Part shown: piece after piece, positions 32,129 through 47,562 of the stretch | Position numbering within the stretch: the first letter of the stretch is position 1 | Layout of the letters: each line of letters begins with the position of its first letter | Notes under the pieces: model-generated | Told to the model about the DNA's origin: nothing | The model's input: the letters and a program-made list of their open reading frames with translations, nothing else | Database searches by the model: none | Position numbers and translations under genes: made by a program | Assembly (NCBI RefSeq): GCF_014648115.1 | Contig: NZ_BMQM01000004.1 | Location: 137,155 to 201,154 of the forward strand | Reading direction: 5' to 3' | Length of the DNA stretch: 64,000 bases | Source of the DNA: Deinococcus seoulensis | Lineage (GTDB): Bacteria > Deinococcota > Deinococci > Deinococcales > Deinococcaceae

Positions 32129-32328
32129 AGACGACCCGCCCGGCTCCCACTCGCATCCGCTCGGACTGAACCTTATACGGATTCCGTTTGTTTCGTTAAC
32201 AACCCGGGAGGACACCGGGTTGTCAACTCCACGTCCGGAACCCGCCCGGCTCCTACTCGCTCTGCTGCGCAGCTCTACGAGTCTGCTCGGACCCAGCGGC
32301 TTATAAAGCCATTCAATCGGAGTCCGTA

Positions 32329-32329
<1 letters not shown>
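32129..32329 (+). repeat. Dispersed ATACGGA repeat, best full copy plus adjoining partial copy
   Basis: The full copy is 32175-32329: ATACGGATTCCGTTTG, TTTCGTTAACAACCCGG, CCGGGTTGTCAACTCCACG, the CCGCCCGGCTCCTACTCGC block, AGCGGCTTATAAAGCC, ATTCAATCGGAGTCCGTAT. Hairpins: GTTAACAACCCGG/CCGGGTTGTCAAC and GGCTTATAAAGCC. Directly upstream (32129-32172) the block CCCGCCCGGCTCCCACTCGC appears a second time as a fragment. The final T is the last base of the ACAD stop (TAATACGGACTCCG on the minus strand). Confidence 0.8.
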
Positions 32330-33465
<1,136 letters not shown>

Positions 33466-33528
33466 TGCGTTCCTCCAGGGGGTGCCGCGTGGCGCGGCCC
33501 GTGCGGGTGTGCGGGTCGCCGCGCGGCG

Positions 33529-33545
33529 TGTTCACAGCGTGAACA
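33529..33545. promoter_or_regulatory. TGTTCAC-AGC-GTGAACA palindrome upstream of ACAD gene
   Basis: A perfect 17-base inverted repeat 64 bases upstream of the ACAD ATG, in the gap shared with the divergent LGFP gene. Its form suits a dimeric repressor. No adjacent regulator gene. The rest of the 33466-33762 gap shows no gene; SD sites for both flanking genes are at its ends. Confidence 0.5.
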
Positions 33546-33762
33546 GTTCAGGGTTTGTACTCAGTCCAATCTATCAGTCCGGGCGGGCGCGCGCATCCCC
33601 CCTGGCCCCCCATCCCGGACTGTTCACAGGCCCATCACTGCCCGATCACGGCCCGGTCATGGCCCACCCCGTACAACTGCACCCAGGGCACCCCAACCCA
33701 CGCACACGCACCGTCACCCCGTCCGGACGCCCCGACCCGCCGCGCGCCCAAGGAGGCCCGCC

Positions 33763-35295
33763 ATGCCCACCGTCCCGCAGCCCGATGACCCCCAGCCCGG
33801 CGACCTCCAGCCCGGCGCTGCACCGCCCGGCGACGATCCGCAGCGCTGCGTCACGCACACTACCCGCCTGACCGTCACCGACGACGAGACCTTCGGGCCG
33901 GGCGAACACGCCCGCCTGATCCGCCGGGGCACCGTGATCCTGGGGCCACAGCAGCCCACCCTGACGGACCTGACGACCGGCAGGTGCGGCGGCGACACCC
34001 GCGTGGACGTGCGCGTCACGTACGCCCGCGCGCCCCGCCGGGCCGTGACCGTCAGCGTGCAGGTCCGGCTGTTCGAGACGCACCACCCGGACCGGCCCGC
34101 GCCCGCCGCGGAGGTCAGCGTCAGCGGCCGCGTTCCGGACGGCCAGACCCGCACCCTGACCGCCCGCGTCCGCGCCGCCTGCCTGAGCGTCACGGTCAGC
34201 AATCTGTCCCTGAATCCCGCCGATCCCGCCGGTACCCTCGAAGCGAAAGCGCAGGCGCTCGGCGCGGCCTTCACCGGGGCGCCCACCGGTCCCTGCGAGG
34301 CCGTCCGTGGCGGCCACCGACGCCGGTACGAACGCTGCGACCTGTACTTCTCGCCCGCCACGGGCGCACACGAGGTTCACGGCGACATCCGCCGCAAGTA
34401 CGACGCGCGCGGCGGTCCCGACAGTGACCTCGCCCTGCCCGTCACGGACCAGACCCCCACCCAGGACGGCCAGGGGCACTTCAATCACTTTCAGGGGAAC
34501 GGCAGCGTGTACTGGCACCCCCGCACCGGCCCGATGGTCATCGGCGGCCCGACCCGCGCGCTCTGGGCGGCCAGCGGCTGGGAACGCGGCCCGTACGGCT
34601 ACCCCACCAGCGACCCGCTCGGCAGTGATGCCCCCGCGAGCGGCCCAGGCGAGCGGTTCAGTGACTTCCAGAACGGCGTGCTGTTTCTGGCGGGCGGCGC
34701 CCCCCTGACCCCCGCCACGGCCACCCTGAACGCCGGGCGGCTCGTGCACGCCTTCGAGCGGGCGCTGCGCCGCCGGGCCGGGGCGCAGCGCATGCAGATC
34801 ACGGCTGTCACCTGCACCGGCGTGAGCGACACCGCCCCGGACTTCAGCCGCAGCGGCAACCGCACCGTCACCTTCCGCGTCACGGGCGAGCAGCGCAGCG
34901 GGGACTGGGCCATCCCGGAACCCACCTTCGAACTGACCGTTCCCGTGCAGTTCGCCGCGACCCCGCCGCCCGACGCGCGCCGCGCCGTCACCCTGATCGC
35001 CCGGCAGGCCGGAGTGATCGGCCTGCATACCGCCCCTCACCCCGGTGCCCCTCATGCCGGTGCCGCTCACCCTGACCCGGAAGGTCACGTCCGCGCGCTG
35101 CACGACCTGACCGACCTGTTCCGCGCGCCCGTCCGGCTGGCCGTCATTCCCGCGCAGGCTGGCCTGCTGAGCGTCAAGGTGCTGCCCGGCGGCGACCTGA
35201 GGCTGTACTTCCGACCCGATGAACGCGGCCGCGCCGCCGCCACGCTCGCCCGGCGCACCCTGGACCAGCTGGACCTCTGGCCCGCCTCCCCCTGA
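33763..35295 (+). CDS. LGFP-repeat containing protein of unknown function
   Basis: 510 residues. No signal peptide is seen. An N-terminal Pro/Asp-rich stretch (1-28) and a beta-sandwich-looking part (about 30-190) are followed by LGFP-type repeats (about 205-315): YDARGGPDSDLALPVTDQTP, FNHFQGNGSVYWHPRTGP, GWERGPYGYPTSDPLGSD and FSDFQNGVLFL. In other bacteria such repeats anchor proteins to cell-wall material or occur in hydrolases. The C-terminal 190 residues are unrecognised. AGGAGG precedes the ATG at 33763, so the long upstream in-frame reading is not used. The stop lies at the end of a dispersed repeat. Confidence 0.75.
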   Translation: MPTVPQPDDPQPGDLQPGAAPPGDDPQRCVTHTTRLTVTDDETFGPGEHARLIRRGTVILGPQQPTLTDLTTGRCGGDTRVDVRVTYARAPRRAVTVSVQVRLFETHHPDRPAPAAEVSVSGRVPDGQTRTLTARVRAACLSVTVSNLSLNPADPAGTLEAKAQALGAAFTGAPTGPCEAVRGGHRRRYERCDLYFSPATGAHEVHGDIRRKYDARGGPDSDLALPVTDQTPTQDGQGHFNHFQGNGSVYWHPRTGPMVIGGPTRALWAASGWERGPYGYPTSDPLGSDAPASGPGERFSDFQNGVLFLAGGAPLTPATATLNAGRLVHAFERALRRRAGAQRMQITAVTCTGVSDTAPDFSRSGNRTVTFRVTGEQRSGDWAIPEPTFELTVPVQFAATPPPDARRAVTLIARQAGVIGLHTAPHPGAPHAGAAHPDPEGHVRALHDLTDLFRAPVRLAVIPAQAGLLSVKVLPGGDLRLYFRPDERGRAAATLARRTLDQLDLWPASP

Positions 35296-35372
35296 TTTTG
35301 TTTCGCCGACAATCCAGAACTTCACCGGACGGTCAGTTCCACGTCCGGCAGCCCATTCAATCGGAGTCCGTA

Positions 35373-35373
<1 letters not shown>
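35295..35373 (+). repeat. Dispersed ATACGGA repeat joining two convergent stop codons
   Basis: Left end truncated (TGATTTTGTTTCGCC), middle TTCACCGGACGG...CCGTCC-like hairpin with TTCCACGTCCGGCA, right end CATTCAATCGGAGTCCGTAT. The last base completes the TGA of the GH3 gene on the minus strand; the first base completes the TGA of the LGFP gene. Confidence 0.7.
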
Positions 35374-36905
<1,532 letters not shown>

Positions 36906-36997
36906 GCGCCCAGCGTACGGCAGGCACGCCCCGGAGCGCCGCGCAGGTGGTCAGGACCGGCCCACTGGCAGCTGCCCGGCTGGCTACACTGGCGCGC

Positions 36998-37705
36998 ATG
37001 AATAGCCCTTTTCCAGGCGGCGCTCCGTTCCCACTGCCCGGGCGTCTGGCCGCCCTGCGCGGCGCGCTGATCGTGAGCGTGCAGGCCGACGACGGCAGCC
37101 CGCTGCGCGAGGTCACGCACATCGTCGCCCTGAGCCGCGCGGCGCTGCTGGGCGGCGCGGCGGCCCTGCGCCTGCGCTCGCCCGGCGACATCCGCGCCGT
37201 GCGGGCCGTGACGGACGTGCCGGTCATCGGCCTGACCAAGCAGGCGCAGCCGGACTCGCCGGTGTACATCACCGCCACGCCCGCCGAGGTGACCGCCGTG
37301 GCGCAGGCGGGGGCGGACGTGGTCGCCTTCGACGGCACCGACCTGCCCCGCCCGCACCCGGTCGCTGCGCTGGTCGCGGCGGCCCACGCGGCAGGCGCGC
37401 TCGCCATGGCGGACATCAGCACCCTGGACGAGGCCCGCGCGGCCTACGCGGCGGGCGCGGACATCGTGGGCACCACCATGAGCGGGTACACGCCCCACAG
37501 CCCGCAGCAGCCGGGGCCGGACTTCGCCCTGATGCGCGCCCTGCACGCCGGGGGCCTGCCGTTCATCGCGGAAGGCCGCCTGAACAGCCCCGAGCTGGCC
37601 GCACAGGCGCTGGCGACCGGCGCGCACGCGGTCGTGGTGGGCAGCGCCATCACCCGCCCGGACCACGTGACCCGCTGGTTCGCGGCCGCCCTGCGCGGCC
37701 CGTGA
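36998..37705 (+). CDS. nanE: N-acetylmannosamine-6-phosphate 2-epimerase
   Basis: 235 residues. A TIM barrel with the NanE motifs: LIVSVQADDGSPL, AAALRLRSPGDIRAV, VPVIGLTKQ, VYITAT, VVAFDGTDLPRP (catalytic Lys/Asp region), MADISTLDEARAA, GADIVGTTMSGYT and FIAEGRLNSP. It converts ManNAc-6-phosphate to GlcNAc-6-phosphate. TACACT (36985-36990) is seven bases before the ATG. The TGA stop merges with a repeat (TGATCCGGACTCCG). Divergent from the NagZ-like gene, which makes free GlcNAc, so the pair fits amino-sugar recycling. Confidence 0.94.
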   Translation: MNSPFPGGAPFPLPGRLAALRGALIVSVQADDGSPLREVTHIVALSRAALLGGAAALRLRSPGDIRAVRAVTDVPVIGLTKQAQPDSPVYITATPAEVTAVAQAGADVVAFDGTDLPRPHPVAALVAAAHAAGALAMADISTLDEARAAYAAGADIVGTTMSGYTPHSPQQPGPDFALMRALHAGGLPFIAEGRLNSPELAAQALATGAHAVVVGSAITRPDHVTRWFAAALRGP

Positions 37706-37772
37706 TCCGGACTCCGATTGACTGGTCTGCTTAACCGGTTCAATCCGAGCGGACGCGAGTGGGACCCCGTAT
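37705..37772 (-). repeat. Dispersed ATACGGA repeat, partial copy
   Basis: Begins at the nanE stop (TGATCCGGACTCCGATTG), has a hairpin (ACTGGTCTGCTTAACCGGT), the block CGAGCGGACGCGAGTGGG, and closes with CCCCGTAT at 37772. The central hairpin of the full copies is missing. Confidence 0.65.
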
Positions 37773-37956
37773 GAGAGCGGCCCGGTCAGGTTCTCAGGCA
37801 GGGGCGCGCGTAAACCGCTACATTCGGCGCACATCCTTCTCAGATGCATTCTTCTCAGGTGCAGCTCCGCGTGATTTCCGCGTGCCGTCCACTGCCTTTC
37901 CCACACTGCCCTCCCGACCCAGTCCCACCCGGTCCAGCCCCGTTTCAGGAGTCCAC

Positions 37957-39186
<1,230 letters not shown>

Positions 39187-39261
39187 ACGGCGCGCGGGAA
39201 ACGGGAGGCGGCGCGCGGTCAGGGTGCGCCCGCCTCCCGCTCCTTTCCCGCCCCGGTCGTT

Positions 39262-39352
39262 CCTGCCGTTTCCACGACCGGAACCCGTTCCGCTCCCACT
39301 CGCATCCGCTCGGATTGAACGGTTTTGCGAACCATTCAATCGGAATCCGTAT
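39262..39352 (+). repeat. Dispersed ATACGGA repeat, right-half copy
   Basis: TTTCCACGACCGGAACCC, then the block CCGCTCCCACTCGCATCCGC, the hairpin ATTGAACGGTTTTGCGAACC with ATTCAAT, and the right end CGGAATCCGTAT. The end is 11 bases before the ATG of the GH20 gene, so a promoter or ribosome site for that gene would lie in the repeat. Confidence 0.7.
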
Positions 39353-39363
39353 GAGGTCCGAAT

Positions 39364-41409
39364 ATGAAACCCAACCGCTCTTTCGTGGCGCTGCTCGCAG
39401 CGCTGAGTGCAGGTTCGTCCGTTCCGGCGGGCGCCGTTCCGGTCACGGTCACGCCCGCCCCGGCGGCGAGGCTGGTCACCCCGTTTCCCGGCGTGGTGCC
39501 GCAGCCGCGCGCGACGCAGTTCCCGCCCGGCACACTCCCGCTGGCCGGGCTGGGCGTGCGCGTGGTGGGAGGCGACCCGGAGCTGGCCTGGGCGGCGCGT
39601 GACCTGCGCGCCGAGTGGCAGACCCGGCTGGGCGCTTCCCTTCCCGACGCGGCGGCAACTGGCGTATCCATCACGGTGGGCACGCTGGCCGACCCGGACC
39701 TCGCGGCCCGCGCGCAGAAGGCCGGTCTGCTGACCCGCGACCCGGAAGGCTACGCGCTGTGGGTGGACGCCGGCGGCGCGTTCGTGGTCGGCGCGGACCC
39801 GCGCGGCGCGTACCTGGGCGCGCAGACGTTGCGGCAACTGCTGACCCCGGACGGCCTGCGCTTTGCCCGGATCACGGACGCCCCGGCCCTGCGGCAGCGG
39901 ATCGCCATGATCTACCTCGACAGCGCCAGCCAGGGCGTGAACGACCGCCTGATCCCCATGCTGGCCGCCCTGAAGTTCAACGCGGTGCTGGTCATGAGTG
40001 ACTACGTGCAGTGGGACACCGCCCGCGCCGGGGGGTTCGCGCACCCTGGCGGCGCGACCAGGGCCGAGGCGCGGCGCGTGGCGGACCTGGCCCGCAGCCA
40101 CGGCCTGGAGGTCATTCCGCTGATCGAGACGCTCGGGCACGTCGGGTGGATGTTCTACGGAGGCAAGAACCTGGACCTGCGCCAGGACCCGGACAGTCAG
40201 AACCCGTACGCCTACGACACCCTGAACCCCGCCACGTACGACCGCGTGATCCTGCCCATCCTGAAAGAGGCGGTCGAGGTGTTCCGCCCGAAGGTGATTC
40301 ACCTGGGACACGACGAGGTCCGCAGCCGCGACCGCTTCCCTGCGCGGGAGAACGGCCGGGCCGTGGGCTTCGAGAACCTGTTCGTGGACGACGTTCTGAA
40401 ACTGCACGGGTACCTGAAATCCATGAACGTGGGCAGCATGATCTGGCACGACACGGCCTTCTCGGACTCGGTGGTGGGCAGCGTCCCGGCCCGGCTGCCG
40501 CGTGACCTTCAGGTGGCGTACTGGGCGTACGCGCCGGGCACGACGTTCCCGGCCCTGAAGACCGTGCGGGACGCCGGATTCCCGGTGCTGGGGGCCAGCT
40601 GGAGCGACCCCGGCAACGCCGAGGGCTTCGCGCGGGCAGCGGCGCAGGGGGGCGCGTCGGGCATGATCCAGACCCGCTGGACCGGGTACTTCGGGAATCC
40701 CAGCGTGTGGGACGGGAACGCCGAGCAGGGCGTGGCGTTCGTGCGCGCCGCCAGCGCCTTCTGGAACCCGGCCGCGCCGCCCCTGACGGACGCGGCGGCC
40801 CGCTACCGCGACCTGTACCAGCCCGGCCCGTACCGCGCGCAGGCGGGCGCGACCGTGAACCTGCGGCCCCTGGTGACCCGCGCCCTGGCCGACGACGACG
40901 GCAACGGCTGGATCGGCAAGGGGTCCGACATCGACCTGCGGAATCTGCGGCCCGGCGTGCAGCGGCTCGGCGAGTACACCTTCGATGTCAGCGGGGCCGT
41001 GATGCTGCGCGGCAGCCGCGCCAGCGTGAAGGGCCTGCCGCAGCAGGCGGTGATCGACCTGAACCGCCGGGCCACGGGGCTGGTGTTCCTGCACACGACC
41101 GGCTGGCCCGCCGCGACCCCCCGCGAGCGGGTCGGGCAGTACGACATCGAGTACGCGGACGGCACCCGCCAGACGCTGCCGCTGGAGTACGGACGTCACC
41201 TGCGCGCCTGGACGGACCTGCAACCCACGTCCATGATTCCCGCGCCCGCCTGGACCGGAAAGACGGGGGACGGGCTGGACGTGAACCTGACCGCGCTGGA
41301 ATGGATCAACCCCCGGCCGGACACCGTGATCCGCCGGGTCACGCTGGTCAGCGAGGGCGGGAACGCCAACCCGGCGCTGCTGGGGCTGACGCTGCTGGGG
41401 GCACCCTGA
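39364..41409 (+). CDS. Secreted GH20-type beta-N-acetylhexosaminidase
   Basis: 681 residues. A signal peptide (LLAALSAGSSVPAGA, about 1-24) is followed by the small GH20 N-terminal domain (to about 165) and the catalytic TIM barrel: IPLIETLGHVGW and VIHLGHDEVR with the Asp317-Glu318 catalytic pair. The C-terminal 180 residues form an extra beta-rich module, absent from the simplest members. It probably releases GlcNAc from chitin or cell-wall oligosaccharides outside the cell, feeding the sugar-binding protein gene before it. The TGA stop merges with a repeat end (TGACCCGGAGTCCGTAT). Confidence 0.88.
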   Translation: MKPNRSFVALLAALSAGSSVPAGAVPVTVTPAPAARLVTPFPGVVPQPRATQFPPGTLPLAGLGVRVVGGDPELAWAARDLRAEWQTRLGASLPDAAATGVSITVGTLADPDLAARAQKAGLLTRDPEGYALWVDAGGAFVVGADPRGAYLGAQTLRQLLTPDGLRFARITDAPALRQRIAMIYLDSASQGVNDRLIPMLAALKFNAVLVMSDYVQWDTARAGGFAHPGGATRAEARRVADLARSHGLEVIPLIETLGHVGWMFYGGKNLDLRQDPDSQNPYAYDTLNPATYDRVILPILKEAVEVFRPKVIHLGHDEVRSRDRFPARENGRAVGFENLFVDDVLKLHGYLKSMNVGSMIWHDTAFSDSVVGSVPARLPRDLQVAYWAYAPGTTFPALKTVRDAGFPVLGASWSDPGNAEGFARAAAQGGASGMIQTRWTGYFGNPSVWDGNAEQGVAFVRAASAFWNPAAPPLTDAAARYRDLYQPGPYRAQAGATVNLRPLVTRALADDDGNGWIGKGSDIDLRNLRPGVQRLGEYTFDVSGAVMLRGSRASVKGLPQQAVIDLNRRATGLVFLHTTGWPAATPRERVGQYDIEYADGTRQTLPLEYGRHLRAWTDLQPTSMIPAPAWTGKTGDGLDVNLTALEWINPRPDTVIRRVTLVSEGGNANPALLGLTLLGAP

Positions 41410-41423
41410 CCCGGAGTCCGTAT
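41409..41423 (+). repeat. Dispersed ATACGGA repeat, right-end fragment
   Basis: ACCCGGAGTCCGTAT directly at the GH20 stop codon; only the right end of the element remains. Bases 41424-41640 contain nothing I can identify apart from GC-rich sequence. Confidence 0.5.
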
Positions 41424-41645
41424 GCGCCGCTGCCGGGCTGTCCAGGCACGCTGTTCAGGCGGGCTGTCCGGTCAGACTGGACTGGCCTGCGGCGGAATCC
41501 AGCGGGCGTGCGCCGGGGTGCCTGACCACCGCCCGGCCACCGGGCTGCCCGGCGCGGGCGCCTGCTGCATGAGATTTCCGGGCCAGCCCTCACGCTCACG
41601 GCGCCTCGTGAAGCCCCGACACGACATCGCAAATGTAATGTAGTA

Positions 41646-41700
41646 TTGCGTACGGATCACGCAAATGATTCTTGACTCACCCTCTGATGCCCACTAGCCT
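41646..41700 (+). promoter_or_regulatory. Promoter and inverted repeat upstream of the peptide-binding protein gene
   Basis: TTGACT (41672-41677) and TAGCCT (41695-41700) are 17 bases apart, a strong promoter for this genome. Just upstream is TTGCGT-N7-ACGCAA (41646-41664), an inverted repeat in a locally AT-rich patch that could be an operator. The leader to the ATG at 41791 would be about 85 bases. Confidence 0.7.
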
Positions 41701-41787
41701 GAGCACACGCTCGATCTGTATCAGCCTGCCTTCATGAACGTCACACGGCCCACACGCCGCGTCACCGCCATGAACGCTCCCGGAGGT

Positions 41788-43368
<1,581 letters not shown>

Positions 43369-43401
43369 CGCCGCACGCCCTGAATTCCTGAGCCCGACCC
43401 T

Positions 43402-43442
43402 GCGGAGCAGCCCCGCCCACTACCGGGAGGAGGCTGCTCCGC
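43402..43442 (+). terminator. Intercistronic hairpin after the binding-protein gene
   Basis: GCGGAGCAGCC (43402-43412) pairs perfectly with GGCTGCTCCGC (43432-43442). No strong T run follows, so it is more likely an mRNA-stabilising or partly terminating hairpin that sets higher expression of the binding protein. A 17-base tandem repeat CGTCCCACCGCACGTAC x2 (43471-43504) follows. Confidence 0.6.
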
Positions 43443-43470
43443 CCTTGCCGCTCCCACCCATGTCGGGCAT

Positions 43471-43510
43471 CGTCCCACCGCACGTACCGTCCCACCGCAC
43501 GTACCGTCCC
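43471..43510 (+). repeat. 17-base tandem repeat
   Basis: CGTCCCACCGCACGTAC occurs twice end to end (43471-43487 and 43488-43504), then CGTCCC. It lies between the intercistronic hairpin and the TTG start of the first permease gene; the AGGAGG site follows at 43521. Confidence 0.6.
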
Positions 43511-43532
43511 GCTCCACGCAAGGAGGCCCGCC

Positions 43533-44561
43533 TTGGGCAGTTACCTGATCCGCCGAATCTTCCGCACCCTGCTGGTCATGCTGGGCATCAGCCTGGTCGT
43601 GTTCGTGTTCGTCCGCTCGATTCCCGGCGACCCGGCCGTGGCGATGCTGGGCGAACGCGCCACGCCCGAAGCGGCCGCTGCGCTGCGCGAGCAACTCGGC
43701 CTGAACAAACCCTGGTTCTTCAACCCCGCCAACCCCCTGGACGCCCAGTACCCCAGGTACATGAGCGCGCTGCTCCAGGGCGACCTGGGCAGCGGCATCA
43801 AGAGCAACATTCCCGTCCGGGACGACCTGAGGGCCCGCTTTCCCGCCACCGCCGAACTGAGCGTCGCGGCGCTGCTGTTCGCGCTGGTGATCGGCATGCC
43901 CGCCGGGATCCTGGCGGCCCTGCGCCGCAACAGCATCTGGGACAACCTCGCCACGACCGTCTCGCTGATCGGGGTGAGCATGCCGGTCTTCTGGCTGGGC
44001 CTGCTGCTGTCGTACTTCTTCGCCGTGAAACTCGGCTGGCTGCCCCCCAGCGCCCGCCTGAGCTCGTCGGTGAACATCGAACCCATCACGGGCTTCTACG
44101 TTCTGGACGGCCTGCTGCGCGGGCAACCCGCCGTCGCCTGGGACGCCGCGCGCCACCTCGTGCTGCCCGCCATCGCGCTGGGCACCATTCCGCTGGCGAT
44201 CATCGCGCGCATCACCCGTTCCTCCATGCTGGACGTGCTGGGCCAGGATTACGTGAGGACCGCGCGTGCCAAGGGCCTCAGCGGCCGCTCGGTGATCCTG
44301 AAGCACACGCTGCGCAACGCGCTGCTGCCGGTCGTGACCGTCATCGGGTTGCAGGCGGGCGCACTGCTGGGCGGGGCTGTGCTGACCGAGACGATCTTCT
44401 CGTGGCCCGGCATCGGCTCGTGGGTGTACGACGCGATCAGTCAGCGTGACTACCCCATCATTCAGGGCGGCGTGATCTTCGCCGCGCTGGTCGTCAGCGT
44501 CGCCAACCTGCTGGTCGATCTCAGTTACGCCGCTCTCGACCCCCGCATCCAGTACAGCTGA
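43533..44561 (+). CDS. ABC peptide transporter permease, DppB type
   Basis: 342 residues from a TTG start that has AGGAGG at the right distance. Six membrane helices are visible. The N-terminal RRIFRTLLVMLGISLVVFVFVRSIPGDP motif and the EAA-loop region DYVRTARAKGLSGRSVILKHTLRNALLPV are diagnostic for DppB/OppB. It pairs with the DppC-type gene 17 bases downstream. The DppD/DppF ATPases are not in the window next to it and must be supplied from elsewhere. Confidence 0.94.
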   Translation: MGSYLIRRIFRTLLVMLGISLVVFVFVRSIPGDPAVAMLGERATPEAAAALREQLGLNKPWFFNPANPLDAQYPRYMSALLQGDLGSGIKSNIPVRDDLRARFPATAELSVAALLFALVIGMPAGILAALRRNSIWDNLATTVSLIGVSMPVFWLGLLLSYFFAVKLGWLPPSARLSSSVNIEPITGFYVLDGLLRGQPAVAWDAARHLVLPAIALGTIPLAIIARITRSSMLDVLGQDYVRTARAKGLSGRSVILKHTLRNALLPVVTVIGLQAGALLGGAVLTETIFSWPGIGSWVYDAISQRDYPIIQGGVIFAALVVSVANLLVDLSYAALDPRIQYS

Positions 44562-44578
44562 AGGGAACTGGTGACCTC

Positions 44579-45577
<999 letters not shown>

Positions 45578-45579
45578 AG

Positions 45580-45610
45580 AGGGTTGATGGTCGAGAGTTG
45601 ATGGTTGATG
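45580..45610 (+). repeat. Heptanucleotide GATGGTT repeat, short array
   Basis: Units GATGGTC, GAGAGTT, GATGGTT, GATGGAG in 7-base phase directly after the DppC stop. Same family as arrays at 19097 and 24797. Confidence 0.6.
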
Positions 45611-45615
45611 GAGGA

Positions 45616-45655
45616 GAGGAGGGACGCCGCGCATGCCGGGCGTCCCTCCTCTTGT
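45616..45655. terminator. Terminator between convergent dppC-type and degV genes
   Basis: GAGGAGGGACGCC (45616-45628) pairs perfectly with GGCGTCCCTCCTC (45639-45651) over a ten-base loop; TTGTTGG follows on the plus strand. A 13-base perfect stem between two convergent stops suits a bidirectional terminator. Confidence 0.8.
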
Positions 45656-45671
45656 TGGTCACTGTGGGCCT

Positions 45672-46571
45672 TCAGCGTTCCCAGGGCCACGCGCCGGGCG
45701 CGGCGGCGATCCCGACGGTGCGCGGGCCGGTGTGCACGTTCAGGACCGGGTTCACGCCCGCCACGTCCGACCACACGATCGGGTGGCGGCCCTTCAGGTG
45801 GCCCAGCACCTCGTCGGCGTCCTCGCGCACGCTGCCGTACAGCAGGCCCACGCGCAGCGGCGTGCCCTCACCGAAGCGGCGCGTGACCTGCGTGGCGACC
45901 GCCTCCATGCCACCCCGGTACGAGCGGGCGCGGCCCACGTTCGTGTACGTGCCGCCCGCCTTGTCCACCGTCACGACGGGTTTGAGGTTCAGCAGGCCGC
46001 CCAGCGTCGCCTGTACCCGCCCGATCCGACCGCCCCGGCGCAGGTACTCCAGCGTCTCGATGGTGAAGTACAGCTCGGTTTCCTCGTGCACGGCGCGCAT
46101 CCACTCGCGGGCGGTCTCCAGGCTCTCGCCGCGCGCGGCCGCCGTGCCCGCCGCGTGCAGCTGGAAGGCCTGCGCGGCGCTGAGGGTGCCGCTGTCATGC
46201 AGGGTCAGGTTGAAGTCGTCGCCCAGCGCCTGACGGGCCTGCTCGGCGGCGTTCATGCTGCCGCTCAGGCCGGCGCTGATGGTCAGGCCCAGCACGTCCC
46301 GCACCCCGGCGCGTTTCACGGCGTCCATCCAGTCCTGCGGGGTCGGCTGGCTGCTGGTCGGGTGGTTCGGGTTGCTTTCCAGCATGCGGAACAGGTCCGT
46401 GCGGCTGATCTCGTTCGTGCGGTAACTGGCGTTCCCGAACGTCACGGAGAACGGCGCGACCGGCACGTCGTTCAGCAGGGAAGGATAGGCGTCCAGGCCG
46501 CCGTCCGTGACGATCCCGAAGCGGGGAGAGGCGATCTGGTCGGTGCCGGGGGTCATGCGTTCCTGTGTCAT
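45672..46571 (-). CDS. DegV family fatty-acid-binding protein
   Basis: 299 residues. [16 protein letters not shown] matches the DegV start (usually 'TDSt.d'), with Gly in place of the usual Ser; [22 protein letters not shown] and [12 protein letters not shown] are the conserved lid region, and [17 protein letters not shown] is the family's central motif. DegV/FakB proteins bind fatty acids for phosphorylation by FakA. A FakA gene is not in the window. The ATG at 46571 overlaps the stop of the upstream dehydrogenase gene (ATGA). Confidence 0.9.
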   Translation of the reverse strand: MTQERMTPGTDQIASPRFGIVTDGGLDAYPSLLNDVPVAPFSVTFGNASYRTNEISRTDLFRMLESNPNHPTSSQPTPQDWMDAVKRAGVRDVLGLTISAGLSGSMNAAEQARQALGDDFNLTLHDSGTLSAAQAFQLHAAGTAAARGESLETAREWMRAVHEETELYFTIETLEYLRRGGRIGRVQATLGGLLNLKPVVTVDKAGGTYTNVGRARSYRGGMEAVATQVTRRFGEGTPLRVGLLYGSVREDADEVLGHLKGRHPIVWSDVAGVNPVLNVHTGPRTVGIAAAPGAWPWER

Positions 46572-47452
46572 TTCAACTCCACGTCGTTCATCTGCTCGAT
46601 CAGTTTCAGGGCGGCCGTGTGATCCTCGTCCGCGCCCACCACCCGTTCGGCGGCGCGCAGCAGGGCCGCAGTCTGGGCCAGCAGCGGCGCGCTGCCCCGG
46701 ACCTCGCCGGTCAGGTCGGCGGCAATCCCGGCGTCCTTGGCCAGCAGGCCCAGCGCGAAGGTCGCGGGGAACTCGCGCGTCAGGACCCGCTGCCCGATCA
46801 GGTTCTGGCTGGCGTTGCTGCGCCCGCTGCTGGCGTTGATGACGTCCAGCGCCGCGCCCAGGTCCACGCCTGCGCGCGCCAGGACCGCCAGTCCCTCGCC
46901 GGTCGCCCACAGCGTGACGCCCAGCAGCGCGTTGTTGACAGCCTTCACCGCGAAGCCCGCGCCGCTCTGGCCGACATGCACGACCTTCCCGGCGAACGCC
47001 AGGTGCGGCCGCACCGCCTCCAGCGCCTCGGCGGGGCCACCGACCATCACGGTCAGGGCCCCGGCCTGCGCGCCGGCCGTGCCGCCACTCACGGGCGCGT
47101 CCAGCAGCGTCACGCCCCGCGCGGCCAGCCGCTCACGCTGGGCGGGCGCGGCCTGCGGGTGCCCGCTCGTGCAGTCCACCCACACCGCGCCCGATTTCAG
47201 GTGCGGTTCCATGACGCTCAGAACCTCGTTCACCTCGGCGCTGGTGGGCAGGCAGGTGAAGATCACGTCCGCGCCCGCCGCCGTTTCCAGCGTCACGGCG
47301 CGGCTGCCGTGTGTGCGCGCGTGCGCCTGCGCTTTCGAATCGGTGCGGTTCCAGACGTGCGCGGTCAGGCCGTTGGCCGCCGCGTACCGGGCGAGGTGGG
47401 CGGCCATCGGGTCGCCCATCGCCCCGAGACCCAGGAAAGCCAGTGTCGTCAT
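46568..47452 (-). CDS. NAD(P)-dependent beta-hydroxyacid dehydrogenase (HIBADH family)
   Basis: 294 residues. [17 protein letters not shown] is the Rossmann motif, VWNRTDSK gives an Arg after strand 2 (suggests NADP), [14 protein letters not shown] is the family substrate-binding signature, and [10 protein letters not shown] carries the catalytic Lys. Substrates include 3-hydroxyisobutyrate, tartronate semialdehyde and succinate semialdehyde (reverse direction). TAGCCT (47464-47459) lies six bases before the ATG. Overlaps DegV by four bases. Confidence 0.93.
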   Translation of the reverse strand: MTTLAFLGLGAMGDPMAAHLARYAAANGLTAHVWNRTDSKAQAHARTHGSRAVTLETAAGADVIFTCLPTSAEVNEVLSVMEPHLKSGAVWVDCTSGHPQAAPAQRERLAARGVTLLDAPVSGGTAGAQAGALTVMVGGPAEALEAVRPHLAFAGKVVHVGQSGAGFAVKAVNNALLGVTLWATGEGLAVLARAGVDLGAALDVINASSGRSNASQNLIGQRVLTREFPATFALGLLAKDAGIAADLTGEVRGSAPLLAQTAALLRAAERVVGADEDHTAALKLIEQMNDVELK

Positions 47453-47562
47453 GCACGCAGGCTACGACCCTGCGCCGCTGCGGGCCGTCATTCTGAACCC
47501 GGTTCAATCTTGCGCTGACCCTCATGCAGCCCGGAACCCACTCCCACGCAACCCGCATGCCG

